This document shows positions 43,318 through 51,942 of a DNA stretch of 64,000 bases, one piece after another; positions within the stretch are counted from its first letter, which is position 1, and each line of letters begins with the position of its first letter. Source of the stretch: Methanocaldococcus sp. FS406-22 (GTDB lineage Archaea; AGJL01; Methanococci; Methanococcales; Methanocaldococcaceae); contig NC_013887.1 in assembly GCF_000025525.1 (NCBI RefSeq), forward strand, positions 878,729-942,728. Direction: 5' to 3'. The position numbers and the translations under genes were made by a program. The notes beneath the pieces are model-generated. The model did not search any database. It saw nothing but the letters and a program-made list of their open reading frames with translations, and was not told the origin of the DNA.

Positions 43318-44337
43318 TTAATGCTCTAACTCCTCTTTTAATTCCAATATACTCATAGCCCTCAAGATGTCTGTTTTTGATATTATTCCTTTTAACTCAT
43401 CATTTTCTACAACAAATACTCTATCAGTATGAGCCAATTTTCTTAAAATGTCATTTATGTCAGTGTTTTCACTAACAATAACTGGTTTTTCCATATAATC
43501 TCTTACAGTTCCCTCTTTTTTGTGTATATTGCTTATTCCAATACAGCCAATTAACTTTCCATTTTCAACCACTGGGTAGCCAAAGTATTTATGTTTAAGC
43601 ATAAAATCCAAAAACTCCTCTATGCTCATGTCTGGACTTACACTTACAGGATTTGGTGTCATAATGTCCTTTGCCTTAATGTTTTTAAATATTGTTTCAA
43701 CTTCTACCACTCTACTCTCCTGTTCAGCTCCAAAATAAACAAACAAGCTAACCAAGATTAATATAATGTTCATAGACAAAAGTCCAAATAAGAGCATTAT
43801 TAAAGCTAAGCTCTTTCCAATATTTGCTGCTATCTTTGTTGATTTCAAATAACCATATTTTTTTGATAAAATAGCCCTTAATATTCTCCCTCCATCCATA
43901 GGGAAAGCTGGGATTAAATTAAAGCTCCCAAGCATTAAGTTTAGCATACTTAGAGTGTATAACAGAGGATATCCATTTATATTGATGTCGAAAAATTGAG
44001 AGACAATTAACAAAGCTATTCCAATGATAAAGCTAACTAAAGGTCCTGCCAATCCTATTCTTAACTCTCCCTCTTTTGGGATTTTATCCATCATTGCTAC
44101 TCCACCAATCGGTAACAGCAGAATTTTTTCTATTTTTACCCCATATTTTTTGGCTACATAGCTATGCCCTAATTCATGCAAAACAACAGACACAAATAGC
44201 AAAATAAAGAGAACTGCCCAAAATATGCTGTTATTCATAATAGACAATCCAATTACTACTATCAAAAATAAAATGAAAGTTATATGCAACTCTATTGGAA
44301 TTCCCATGATTTTAAATAGTCTTATTGAGTAATTCAT
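43318..44337 (-). CDS. Site-2 protease family intramembrane metalloprotease with CBS domains
   Basis: A 339-residue protein. The membrane part (about 1-220) has the zinc motif VVLHELGHSYVAKKYG and the second motif LIPAFPMDGGRILRAILSKK. Two CBS domains follow (about 225-335: IMTPNPVSVSPDMSIEEFLD, then DILRKLAHTDRVFVVENDEL). This is the layout of M. jannaschii MJ0392, whose membrane domain was the first S2P structure solved. It cleaves within membranes; CBS domains probably sense adenine nucleotides. The natural substrate is unknown. Confidence 0.93.
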   Translation of the reverse strand: MNYSIRLFKIMGIPIELHITFILFLIVVIGLSIMNNSIFWAVLFILLFVSVVLHELGHSYVAKKYGVKIEKILLLPIGGVAMMDKIPKEGELRIGLAGPLVSFIIGIALLIVSQFFDININGYPLLYTLSMLNLMLGSFNLIPAFPMDGGRILRAILSKKYGYLKSTKIAANIGKSLALIMLLFGLLSMNIILILVSLFVYFGAEQESRVVEVETIFKNIKAKDIMTPNPVSVSPDMSIEEFLDFMLKHKYFGYPVVENGKLIGCIGISNIHKKEGTVRDYMEKPVIVSENTDINDILRKLAHTDRVFVVENDELKGIISKTDILRAMSILELKEELEH

Positions 44338-44434
44338 AATCCCCTCCCCCTATTTTATTTCAAATTACATATTTTATAATCTCATACTATATATTACTAT
44401 TTCATGGACATAATTTATGATTAAGGTGAAATAT

Positions 44435-44977
44435 ATGATTCCAGATGAAGAATTTATAAGAAGAGAAGGAGTTCCAATAACAAAAGAAGAAATTAGAGCT
44501 GTAAGCATCGGAAAACTAAACCTAAATAAAGATGATGTTGTTGTTGATGTTGGTTGTGGTAGTGGAGGGATGACCGTTGAGATAGCAAGGAGATGCAAGT
44601 TTGTTTATGCTATAGATTATTTAGAAGACGCCATTGAAGTTACTAAACAAAATTTAGCCAAATTTAACATTAAAAACTGTCAGATTATAAAAGGGAGGGC
44701 TGAAGATATTTTAGATAAATTAGAGTTTAACAAAGCTTTTATAGGAGGAACAAAAAACATTAGAAAGATAATCGAAATTTTAGATAAAAAGAAAATAAAT
44801 CATATTGTTGCCAATACAATTGTTTTAGAAAATGCGGTTAAAATAATAAATGAATTTGAAAGTAGAGGTTACAATGTTGATGCCGTTAATATCACCGTTT
44901 CTTATGCTAAAAAAATCCCTTCTGGGCACATGTTTTTAGCAAAGAATCCAATAACCATAATAAAAGCTGTTAGGTAG
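44435..44977 (+). CDS. cbiT: Cobalt-precorrin-6B C15-methyltransferase (decarboxylating)
   Basis: A 180-residue SAM methyltransferase of cobamide synthesis. GVPITKEEIRAVSIGKLNL and VVDVGCGSGGMTVEIARRCK are CbiT signatures, followed by IIKGRAEDIL and IGGTKNIRKIIEI. ATG 44435 is preceded by AAGGTGAAAT; the frame opens six codons earlier. Cobamides are needed for the methyl-transfer step of methanogenesis. The next gene lies six bases downstream. Confidence 0.92.
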   Translation: MIPDEEFIRREGVPITKEEIRAVSIGKLNLNKDDVVVDVGCGSGGMTVEIARRCKFVYAIDYLEDAIEVTKQNLAKFNIKNCQIIKGRAEDILDKLEFNKAFIGGTKNIRKIIEILDKKKINHIVANTIVLENAVKIINEFESRGYNVDAVNITVSYAKKIPSGHMFLAKNPITIIKAVR

Positions 44978-44983
44978 ATAGAC

Positions 44984-45373
44984 ATGGACGAAAAAATAGT
45001 TCTCTCAATTCAGAATCCAGAAGGTGTTTTAATCTCCTATGTTGATGTTTATTTAGGAGATAAGAATGTTTCATTGGAAGTTTTATCTAAGGACACTGCA
45101 AAGATAAATCTACCGTTTGACAGGGATGAAGGAGAGGGAGAGATAATAGTTAAAATTAGATATAAAACCCTACCAAACCACAAAAATAATTATAAAAAAG
45201 AAGTTAAAAGGCAAGAATACAAAAATTTAACCCCTAATTTTAATAAAATCACTAAAAAAACTAACGATAGAGAAAACAACGATATTATTGTAGCTGATTC
45301 TAAACCAGTTCCATTAGATGAGCTTAAAAAAGAAGAGAAAAAGAGAAAATTGAATGATATAATAATCGTCTAA
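44984..45373 (+). CDS. Conserved protein of unknown function, 129 aa
   Basis: The protein starts MDEKIVLSIQNPEGVLISYV. The first 70 residues look like a small beta domain; the remainder is a basic, low-complexity tail with many Lys and Asn. It lies six bases after cbiT and may be co-transcribed. It ends one base before the convergent TyrRS stop. No family recognised (MJ0390 by memory). Confidence 0.6.
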   Translation: MDEKIVLSIQNPEGVLISYVDVYLGDKNVSLEVLSKDTAKINLPFDRDEGEGEIIVKIRYKTLPNHKNNYKKEVKRQEYKNLTPNFNKITKKTNDRENNDIIVADSKPVPLDELKKEEKKRKLNDIIIV

Positions 45374-46294
45374 TTATAGCCTCTTCCTAATTGGCTCTAA
45401 AATCTTTATAAGCTCTTCAGCAACGGCATTTTTTAAATCCATTGGGTGAAGTTCTTTATTTTTAAATAATGTCTCTAACTCTTCATAGCTATTAACAACT
45501 AAATCTCCCCCGTACTTCTCTGGTCTGTTTATAGTTAAAGGATATTCAAGGAAATATTTAGCTATCTCCATGATTGGGTTGCCTTCAACAACTCCAGCGG
45601 GGCAGTAGGCTTTTTTTATCTTGGCTTTAATCTCTTCTGGAGAATCATCAACAGCTATAAAATTCCCCTTTGAAGAACTCATCTTTCCTTCTCCATCTAA
45701 ACCAGTTAATACTGGGTTGTGGATGCAAACAACCTTTTTTGGTAGCAACTCTCTCGCTAACATGTGTATCTTTCTCTGCTCCATTCCCCCAACCGCAACA
45801 TCAACACCCAAATAGTGGATGTCATTAACCTGCATTATTGGATATATAACTTCAGCAACCTTTGGGTTTTCATCCTCTCTTGCTATAAGTTCCATACTCC
45901 TTCTCGCTCTCTTTAAGGTAGTTTTTAAAGCTAATTTATAAACATTTAGTGTATAATCCTTATCAAGCTGAAATTCACTTCCATATACATATTTTGCCTT
46001 TAATCCCATAGCTTCAAAGACTCTTTTATTGTATTCTCCTATTTTTCTAATCTCATCCAACTCTCCTTTCTGGTTTAAATATGCATGTAAATCAGCTAAC
46101 AATATAATAATATCAAATCCAGCATTTTGTAAGTCAATCATCTTTTTTATTTGGAGATAATGCCCTAAATGGATTTTACCGCTTGGCTCAAAACCTATGT
46201 AAGCAGATTTTTCATCCTTTGTTAAGACTTCTTTTAATTCCTCCTCGCTGATAATTTCAGATGTGTTTCTCTTTATCATTTCAAATTCATCCAT
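45374..46294 (-). CDS. tyrS: Tyrosyl-tRNA synthetase
   Basis: A 306-residue archaeal TyrRS. Class I signatures are [20 protein letters not shown] (HIGH variant HLGH) and [14 protein letters not shown] (KMSKS). The tyrosine-site residues in the Rossmann fold, [20 protein letters not shown] and [10 protein letters not shown], are intact. The short form without a long C-terminal S4-like domain is normal in archaea and matches M. jannaschii TyrRS in length. Confidence 0.96.
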   Translation of the reverse strand: MDEFEMIKRNTSEIISEEELKEVLTKDEKSAYIGFEPSGKIHLGHYLQIKKMIDLQNAGFDIIILLADLHAYLNQKGELDEIRKIGEYNKRVFEAMGLKAKYVYGSEFQLDKDYTLNVYKLALKTTLKRARRSMELIAREDENPKVAEVIYPIMQVNDIHYLGVDVAVGGMEQRKIHMLARELLPKKVVCIHNPVLTGLDGEGKMSSSKGNFIAVDDSPEEIKAKIKKAYCPAGVVEGNPIMEIAKYFLEYPLTINRPEKYGGDLVVNSYEELETLFKNKELHPMDLKNAVAEELIKILEPIRKRL

Positions 46295-46385
46295 TAAGCA
46301 TCACCATCCATTATTATGCAAAAGTTTATTATATAGAGAGACATAATTTATAAATTTACCTTTTAATCTTATTTTTGGTGATACT

Positions 46386-47009
46386 ATGAGAAAGATTATT
46401 TCATCAAAAGTGAGTTGTGATGAAGAACTTTTGGAACTCTGTGAGAGGTTGTCAAGATTAAACATTGACTGCACGATAGAATCAAAAGGAAATCATGTAA
46501 AGATATATGTATTTGGTTACGATAAGGATGTTTTAAATGAAAACTATAGAACAGTAATGAACTTAATGGATAAAGTTAGAAAGAAATATTCAGCCGATAG
46601 AGAGGGGTTATATGAATACTCATTATCAGAACTTAAATACCCAGTTAATAAAAACTTAGTTATAGATGCACTAAAAACTTTAGGATATAGAGTCATATAC
46701 TTAGAAGATGAAAACGCTATAAAAACAAACGTAGATATTAATAAATTCAATGAAATATTAAAAGAACTTCATGAATTGTATCAAGAGCTTAGATTTTCAA
46801 ATCTTGGTTCAAAGCCTGTTAAAAACTTGGTAGTTCTAGTTTCATACATTACCAAAAAACCAATTGATGATGTTATTGAAGAGGCTTTAGAAAAAGGATT
46901 CTTTAGAGAAGAAGAAGGAAGAATTGTATTAAACAAAGATATAAACTTAGCTAAAAAAGCTTTATTGGAGGGAGAAAATGGAGATAAAGATACTGGAGAG
47001 GAAAGATAA
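46386..47009 (+). CDS. Conserved archaeal protein upstream of rpoL, 207 aa (DUF2067-like)
   Basis: The protein starts MRKIISSKVSCDEELLELCE and contains HVKIYVFGYDKDVL and MDKVRKKYSADREGLYEYSL. Strand-helix repeats suggest an RNA-binding fold like that of archaeal DUF2067 proteins. Its 3' end overlaps the start of rpoL by 32 bases, so translation is coupled. It has no catalytic motif (MJ0388 by memory). Association with an RNA polymerase subunit suggests a role in gene expression, but this is inferred only from context. Confidence 0.6.
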   Translation: MRKIISSKVSCDEELLELCERLSRLNIDCTIESKGNHVKIYVFGYDKDVLNENYRTVMNLMDKVRKKYSADREGLYEYSLSELKYPVNKNLVIDALKTLGYRVIYLEDENAIKTNVDINKFNEILKELHELYQELRFSNLGSKPVKNLVVLVSYITKKPIDDVIEEALEKGFFREEEGRIVLNKDINLAKKALLEGENGDKDTGEER

Positions 47010-47277
47010 TCTGGTTGAGATTGAGCTAATTAATGAAGACCACTCATTGCCAAACTTATTGAAAGATATTTTATTAACAAAAGAAGGAGTAAAGATGGCT
47101 TCCTATTCAATTGACCATCCATTATTGCATCCAGAAACTGGAAGATACATCTCAAACCCAAAAATAACCATAATCACTGAAGAAGGCACAGACCCCATAG
47201 AAGTTTTAAAAGAGGGATTAAGAGATATTATTAAAATGTGTGACACCTTATTAGACGAATTGAAAGAGAAAAAATAA
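46978..47277 (+). CDS. rpoL: RNA polymerase subunit L (Rpo11)
   Basis: A 99-residue Rpb11 homologue: NLVEIELINEDHSLPNLLKD and MASYSIDHPLLHPETGRYIS are diagnostic. With RpoD it forms the assembly platform of RNA polymerase. The GGAGGGAG site within the previous gene places the ATG at 46978. Confidence 0.95.
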   Translation: MEIKILERKDNLVEIELINEDHSLPNLLKDILLTKEGVKMASYSIDHPLLHPETGRYISNPKITIITEEGTDPIEVLKEGLRDIIKMCDTLLDELKEKK

Positions 47278-47648
47278 TCAGATATTATCTCGCTGAATAA
47301 GTTTATAATTATGAGTAATTCCATTAAATCTTTTATTATCTTATTTAGAGGATTTAAATTTAATTTCTAAGGGTCTGTAAGTTTGATTATTTTAAATATT
47401 TATGTCTGTTAAATTATTTAGATTTTTAAAATTTGAGATTAGATATTTAGCTAAATAAAATTTCTCCAACTAATAAGTTAAATTTTCAAATTTAGAAAGA
47501 TAAAAATGCTCTATTTTATTGATGATAGAAAAGCTTATATAGTGTTGGATTTATAAATAAAGGATGTTATTTACCCTTAGAAAAATACACCACCAAAAAT
47601 TATAAATATTAGAAAAGTGATAAAAAATAGATTGTGAATGATTGCCCT
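47278..47648 (+). promoter_or_regulatory. CRISPR leader region
   Basis: About 370 AT-rich bases without a gene, directly on the upstream side of the first repeat. A TATA-like AGCTTATATAG (core 47534-47541) lies about 108 bases before the first repeat and could drive the array. The leader is assigned to this side because repeats end in ATGGAAAC (the usual 5' handle of crRNA) and the repeats at the opposite end are degenerate. Confidence 0.6.
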
Positions 47649-47948
47649 GTTAAAATAAGACCTCTTGGAGGATGGAAACAAATTTGATGCAATAAAAGGA
47701 AAAGAAGAACATATTGTTAAAATAAGACCTCTTGGAGGATGGAAACCACTTTTAAGAAAATAAGCATCTTTAGCTCTGCAAGTTAAAATAAGACCTCTTG
47801 GAGGATGGAAACGCTGGTCAAGGACGATTCTTTTCTCTCTGTCGTCCATACCGTTAAAATCAGACCTCTTGGAGGATGGAAACTTTTGTATTATAGTTTT
47901 TATACTAACATGTTGGACAATTCTAGTTAAAATCAGACCTCTTAGAGG
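47649..47948 (+). CRISPR. Small CRISPR array: four repeats, a degenerate fifth, four spacers
   Basis: The 31-base repeat starts GTTAAAATAAGACC and ends GGATGGAAAC. Copies are at 47649-47679, 47716-47746, 47782-47812 and 47853-47883; the fourth reads ATCAGA instead of ATAAGA. A fifth, truncated and changed after AGACCTCTTAGAGG, is at 47926-47948. Spacers are 47680-47715 (36), 47747-47781 (35), 47813-47852 (40) and 47884-47925 (42). The ending ATGGAAAC suggests type I-A/B or III use and transcription in the plus direction. No cas genes are in the window, so the array depends on Cas proteins encoded elsewhere or is inactive. Confidence 0.96.
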
Positions 47949-48403
47949 TTTTATTCTCTTTTAAGGATTAAACCAAAAGTAAAAGAGCTATTTTTATTCT
48001 TAAACTCAGTAATACTTACGTATTCAAATATATAACAAACTATTTAAGTTAGTAATACTGAAAGAGAAAAAATCTCGAGAAAATTTTTCAATCAGTATTA
48101 AAAAGTAATAAAAAATTCTAATTCTAAAAAAGATTTAGTATAAAAATAAACTGCAATCAATCTTTTATTAAAATTCAGACCTCTTGGAAAATTAAAGCAT
48201 AATTTTTTATTATTCATTTATAATATTTAAATATAAAAATTAAACTCTATAAGAAATATCTAAATAGAAATTTGCAGAGATGAACTCTTTAAAGGGAAAT
48301 TAACATCTTTAAGCTCTTAAATATCTTAGTTAAATATACAAGATACGAAAGTTCTATATAGCCAAAACAACAAAATTAAAATTGAATAAAAAATGGTGAT
48401 ATC
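47949..48403 (+). other. 455-bp AT-rich region with a stray degenerate CRISPR repeat
   Basis: No gene is visible. At 48167-48198 the sequence ATTAAAATTCAGACC continues with TCTTGGAAAATTAAAG, clearly derived from the CRISPR repeat but with a base inserted and the 3' half altered. It lies 219 bases beyond the array, so the array was once longer. A TATA-like TTCTATATAG near 48352 may serve the gene at 48404. Confidence 0.6.
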
Positions 48404-49687
48404 ATGGAAATTATTTTTAGAGGAGCGGCGTTAGAAGTTGGAAGGAGCTGTATAGAAATAAAAACTGATAAAAGCAAAATACTATTAGACTGTGGGGTTA
48501 AATTAGGAAAAGAAATAGAATATCCCATATTGGACAATTCTATAAGGGATGTTGATAAAGTTTTTATTTCCCATGCTCATTTAGACCACTCAGGAGCTTT
48601 ACCCATATTGTTTCATAGAAGGATAGATGTTCCAGTAATTACAACAGAGCTATCAAAAAAATTAATTAAAATCTTATTAAAAGATATGGTGAGAATTGCT
48701 GAAACAGAAAATAAAAAAATTCCCTATAACAACCATGATGTAAAAGAGGCAATGAGGCACACCATTCCATTAAATTACAACGATAAAAAATATTATAAAG
48801 ATTTTTCCTATGAGTTCTTTAGTGCTGGGCATATTCCAGGAAGTGCATCAATCTTATTAAAATACCCAAATAAAACTGTCTTATACACTGGAGATATAAA
48901 GCTTAGAGACACAAGATTAACTAAAGGGGCTGATTTAAGTTATACAAGAGATGATATTGATGTCTTAATTATAGAATCAACTTACGGAAACAGCATACAC
49001 CCAGATAGAAAAGCTGTAGAGCTGAGTTTTATAGAAAAGATAAGAGAAATTTTATTTAGGGGAGGGGTTGCTTTAATTCCAGTATTTGCTGTTGATAGGG
49101 CTCAAGAGATATTATTAATATTAAATGACTACAACATAGATGCCCCTATTTATTTAGATGGAATGGCTGTAGAAGTTACAAGATTAATGCTCAACTATAA
49201 AAATATGCTAAATGAAGCAACACACTTAGAAAAAGCTCTAAAAAATGTTAAAATAATTGAGAAATCAGAAGATAGGGTTAAAGCTATAGAAGATTTATCA
49301 AAAAATGGAGGAGTTGTTGTAACAACTGCAGGAATGTTAGATGGGGGGCCCATACTCTACTATCTAAAATTGTTTATGCACAATCCAAAAAACGCTCTGT
49401 TATTAACTGGCTACCAAGTTAGAGATTCTAATGGTAGGCATTTGATTGAGACTGGGAAGATATTTATTGGGAAAGATGAGATTAAGCCGAACTTAGAAGT
49501 TTGTATGTATAACTTCTCATGCCATGCTGGGATGGATGAACTACATGAGATAATTAAAAAAGTTAATCCAGAGTTATTAATTATACAGCATGGAGAGGAG
49601 GTTCAGGCAACAATTTTAAGAAATTGGGCATTAGAACATGGATTTGATGCAATAACTCCAAAATTAGGAGAAAAGATAAGAATATAG
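48404..49687 (+). CDS. Beta-CASP metallo-beta-lactamase ribonuclease (aCPSF2-like)
   Basis: The 427-residue protein has the metallo-beta-lactamase motif VFISHAHLDHSGALPILFHR near residue 55, followed by SAGHIPGSASILLKY and YTGDIKLRDTRLT. The beta-CASP domain has IESTYGNSIHPDRK, TTAGMLDGGPILYYL and VQATILRNWALEHGF; FSCHAGMDEL provides the final histidine. There are no N-terminal KH domains, so it is the short aCPSF2-type rather than aCPSF1. It is an RNA-processing or decay nuclease (MJ0047 by memory). Confidence 0.9.
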   Translation: MEIIFRGAALEVGRSCIEIKTDKSKILLDCGVKLGKEIEYPILDNSIRDVDKVFISHAHLDHSGALPILFHRRIDVPVITTELSKKLIKILLKDMVRIAETENKKIPYNNHDVKEAMRHTIPLNYNDKKYYKDFSYEFFSAGHIPGSASILLKYPNKTVLYTGDIKLRDTRLTKGADLSYTRDDIDVLIIESTYGNSIHPDRKAVELSFIEKIREILFRGGVALIPVFAVDRAQEILLILNDYNIDAPIYLDGMAVEVTRLMLNYKNMLNEATHLEKALKNVKIIEKSEDRVKAIEDLSKNGGVVVTTAGMLDGGPILYYLKLFMHNPKNALLLTGYQVRDSNGRHLIETGKIFIGKDEIKPNLEVCMYNFSCHAGMDELHEIIKKVNPELLIIQHGEEVQATILRNWALEHGFDAITPKLGEKIRI

Positions 49688-49698
49688 AGAGGAAAGAC

Positions 49699-50484
49699 AT
49701 GTTAGGACTAAAGATTGAAGATGCTATAAAATATAACGAAAAATTAAAAAAATATGTTTATAAGAAAGGGGATAAGCTTAGAATTGACTTTAAAAATAAG
49801 GATGCTTTAATAGAGTATAACAAAACAGTTTTAAAGGTTTTATTTGATTTGGATATAGAATTCCATGAAAATGGGCTAATACCTACACCAATAAACAGAT
49901 ATCTCTTTATAAAATCCACTTTTGAAACTTTAAAAAAGCTCGGTATAGAAAAACCAACTGTTTTAGAGATTGGAACTGGACACTCTGCCATAATCTCCTT
50001 ATTAATAAAAAAATTTTATGATGCTGAGGTTTATGCCACTGAGGTTGATGAAGAATTTATAGATTTTGCTAAAAAGAACGTAGAAAGGAATAAATTAAAT
50101 ATAAAGATTATAAATTCTAAGGGGAAGGTTATTGAAGGAATTAAAGAAATTAAAGGAAAGAAATTTGATTTAATCATCTCTTACCCTCCCTTTTATTCAA
50201 AAAATTCTGTTGCAAGTGGAAGAAAATTTGGAGGGGCTTTAGCTAAGGAAATTGAGCTGATAGGTGGAGGGAAATTTGGAGAGGAGTTTTCATTCAAAAT
50301 AATTGAAGAGGGAATTAACTTTTTAAATAAAAAAGGAGTTATTGCTTTAATGATGCCAAAGAAACCAGAAGAGAGGAGAGAACTGATAATCAAAAAAATG
50401 AAAGAGGTTGGGTTAAGTGTTGAGGTTGATGAAATTAGAACTGGAAATAGGTTGAGATATATTATTAAAGGAATAAAAAGGTGA
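49699..50484 (+). CDS. RlmF/METTL16-like N6-adenine methyltransferase
   Basis: A 261-residue protein. LIPTPINRYLFIKSTFETLK and TVLEIGTGHSAIISLLIKKF (AdoMet motif I) are followed by YATEVDEEFIDFAKKNVERN. The catalytic motif reads LIISYPPFYSKNSVASGRKF, an SYPPF variant of the NPPF seen in METTL16/RlmF enzymes that methylate RNA adenine. Tyr in place of the usual Asn or Asp is worth noting, because Asn normally contacts the base. It starts 12 bases after the beta-CASP gene. Confidence 0.75.
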   Translation: MLGLKIEDAIKYNEKLKKYVYKKGDKLRIDFKNKDALIEYNKTVLKVLFDLDIEFHENGLIPTPINRYLFIKSTFETLKKLGIEKPTVLEIGTGHSAIISLLIKKFYDAEVYATEVDEEFIDFAKKNVERNKLNIKIINSKGKVIEGIKEIKGKKFDLIISYPPFYSKNSVASGRKFGGALAKEIELIGGGKFGEEFSFKIIEEGINFLNKKGVIALMMPKKPEERRELIIKKMKEVGLSVEVDEIRTGNRLRYIIKGIKR

Positions 50485-50489
50485 GATAT

Positions 50490-51146
50490 TTGAATTTAAA
50501 AGATACTGTCTTACTTGGAAGGAATTTTAATGAATATGTGAGGATGTTTAATTTAAATGAGGATATTTTAAATAATAAAATATTAGATGTTGCTTCTGGA
50601 GTTAGTTCTTTTTGTGCAGAGGGTAATGCAAAGGGTTATGATATTACAGCCTCAGATAAAATTTACAATCTAAAACCAGAAGAAATTGAGGAGAAATGTA
50701 AAAAAGATTTAGAGCTTATGGAGATGCATTTGAAAGAAAAATTTAAAGATAATTTCAACTGGAATGAATTTAAGACAATTGAAGAATGGAAGAAAACAAG
50801 AGAAAGAACATATAAGACATTTATTGAGGATTATAAAATAAATAGGAAAAGATATGTTTACACAATTTACCCAAAAACAAATTTTAAAGATGATGAATTT
50901 GCTATTTCTCTCGTAGGGCATTTTTTGTTATTGTATGATAATATTTTCGATTATAAGTTCCATAAAGAGACAATTGATGAACTTTTAAGGATTTCAGAAG
51001 AGATAAGGATATTTCCAATCTTAAATTTAAAAGGTGAAAAGTCAATATTTTTAGATAAGATAATGAATGAATATAATGCAAAAATTGAAAAAACAAAATA
51101 TGAGTTTATGAAAGGAGGAAATAAAGTGTTAATAATAAAAAGATAG
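50490..51146 (+). CDS. SAM-methyltransferase-like protein, 218 aa
   Basis: The protein reads LNLKDTVLLGRNFNEYVRMF and ILDVASGVSSFCAEGNAKGY (AdoMet-binding motif I) then DITASDKIYNL. The catalytic region is not recognisable. TTG at 50490 is chosen because GGTGAG lies immediately upstream; GTG 50481, overlapping the previous stop, is the other option. It sits between the N6-adenine methyltransferase-like gene and isopentenyl phosphate kinase. Probably a methyltransferase of unknown substrate. Confidence 0.6.
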   Translation: MNLKDTVLLGRNFNEYVRMFNLNEDILNNKILDVASGVSSFCAEGNAKGYDITASDKIYNLKPEEIEEKCKKDLELMEMHLKEKFKDNFNWNEFKTIEEWKKTRERTYKTFIEDYKINRKRYVYTIYPKTNFKDDEFAISLVGHFLLLYDNIFDYKFHKETIDELLRISEEIRIFPILNLKGEKSIFLDKIMNEYNAKIEKTKYEFMKGGNKVLIIKR

Positions 51147-51154
51147 GTGGAAAT

Positions 51155-51937
51155 ATGCTAACTATTTTAAAATTAGGAGGAAGTATTTTATCAGATAAAA
51201 ATATGCCTTTTTCAGTAAAATGGGACAATTTAGAGAGAATAGCGATGGAGATAAAAAATGCCTTAGATTATTATAAAAACCAAAATAAAGATATAAAATT
51301 AATACTTGTCCATGGTGGTGGAGCTTTTGGGCATCCTGTAGCTAAAAAATACTTAAAAGTTGAAAATGGTAAAAAAGTGTTTATAAATATGGAAAAGGGA
51401 TTTTGGGATATACAGAAAGCTATGAGGAGATTTAACAACATAGTTATAGACACTTTACAGAGCTATGACATACCAGCTATCTCTATACAACCATCTTCAT
51501 TTGTTGTTTTTGGAGATAAGCTAATTTTTGACACCTCTGCTATAAAAGAGATGCTTAAAAGAGATTTAATTCCAGTAGTTCATGGTGATATAGTAGTTGA
51601 TGACAACATGGGCTATAAAATAATTTCTGGAGATGATATAGTTCCATACTTAGCTAATGAATTAAAAGCTGATTTAATACTCTATGCTACAGATGTTGAT
51701 GGTGTTTTAATTAACAATAAGCCAATAAAAAGGATAGATGAGAAAAATATCGATGAAATATTAAATTATCTGAGTGGCTCTAACAGCATAGATGTTACTG
51801 GTGGAATGAGGTATAAGATAGAGATAATTAGAAAAAATAAGTGTAGGAGTTTTGTATTTAACGGAAATAAAGTAGGAAATGTTTATAAAGCTTTATTGGG
51901 AGAAGTTGAAGGGACAGAGATTGATTTCTCAGAATAA
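51155..51937 (+). CDS. ipk: Isopentenyl phosphate kinase
   Basis: A 260-residue amino-acid-kinase-fold enzyme that phosphorylates isopentenyl phosphate to the diphosphate in the archaeal mevalonate pathway. ILKLGGSILSDKNMPFSVKW, LILVHGGGAFGHPVAKKY (with the substrate-binding His), PVVHGDIVVDDNMGYKIISG and DATDV-type LYATDVDGVLINN are present. DVTGGMRYKIEI is the nucleotide-site Gly loop. Supplies isoprenoid lipid precursors for the membrane. MJ0044 by memory. Confidence 0.93.
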   Translation: MLTILKLGGSILSDKNMPFSVKWDNLERIAMEIKNALDYYKNQNKDIKLILVHGGGAFGHPVAKKYLKVENGKKVFINMEKGFWDIQKAMRRFNNIVIDTLQSYDIPAISIQPSSFVVFGDKLIFDTSAIKEMLKRDLIPVVHGDIVVDDNMGYKIISGDDIVPYLANELKADLILYATDVDGVLINNKPIKRIDEKNIDEILNYLSGSNSIDVTGGMRYKIEIIRKNKCRSFVFNGNKVGNVYKALLGEVEGTEIDFSE

Positions 51938-51942
51938 TTAAA

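Noticed and set aside
47577-47849. Minus-strand 90-residue frame across the CRISPR array
   Set aside because: It consists of repeated HPPRGLILT-like units because it reads through the CRISPR repeats; it is not a gene.
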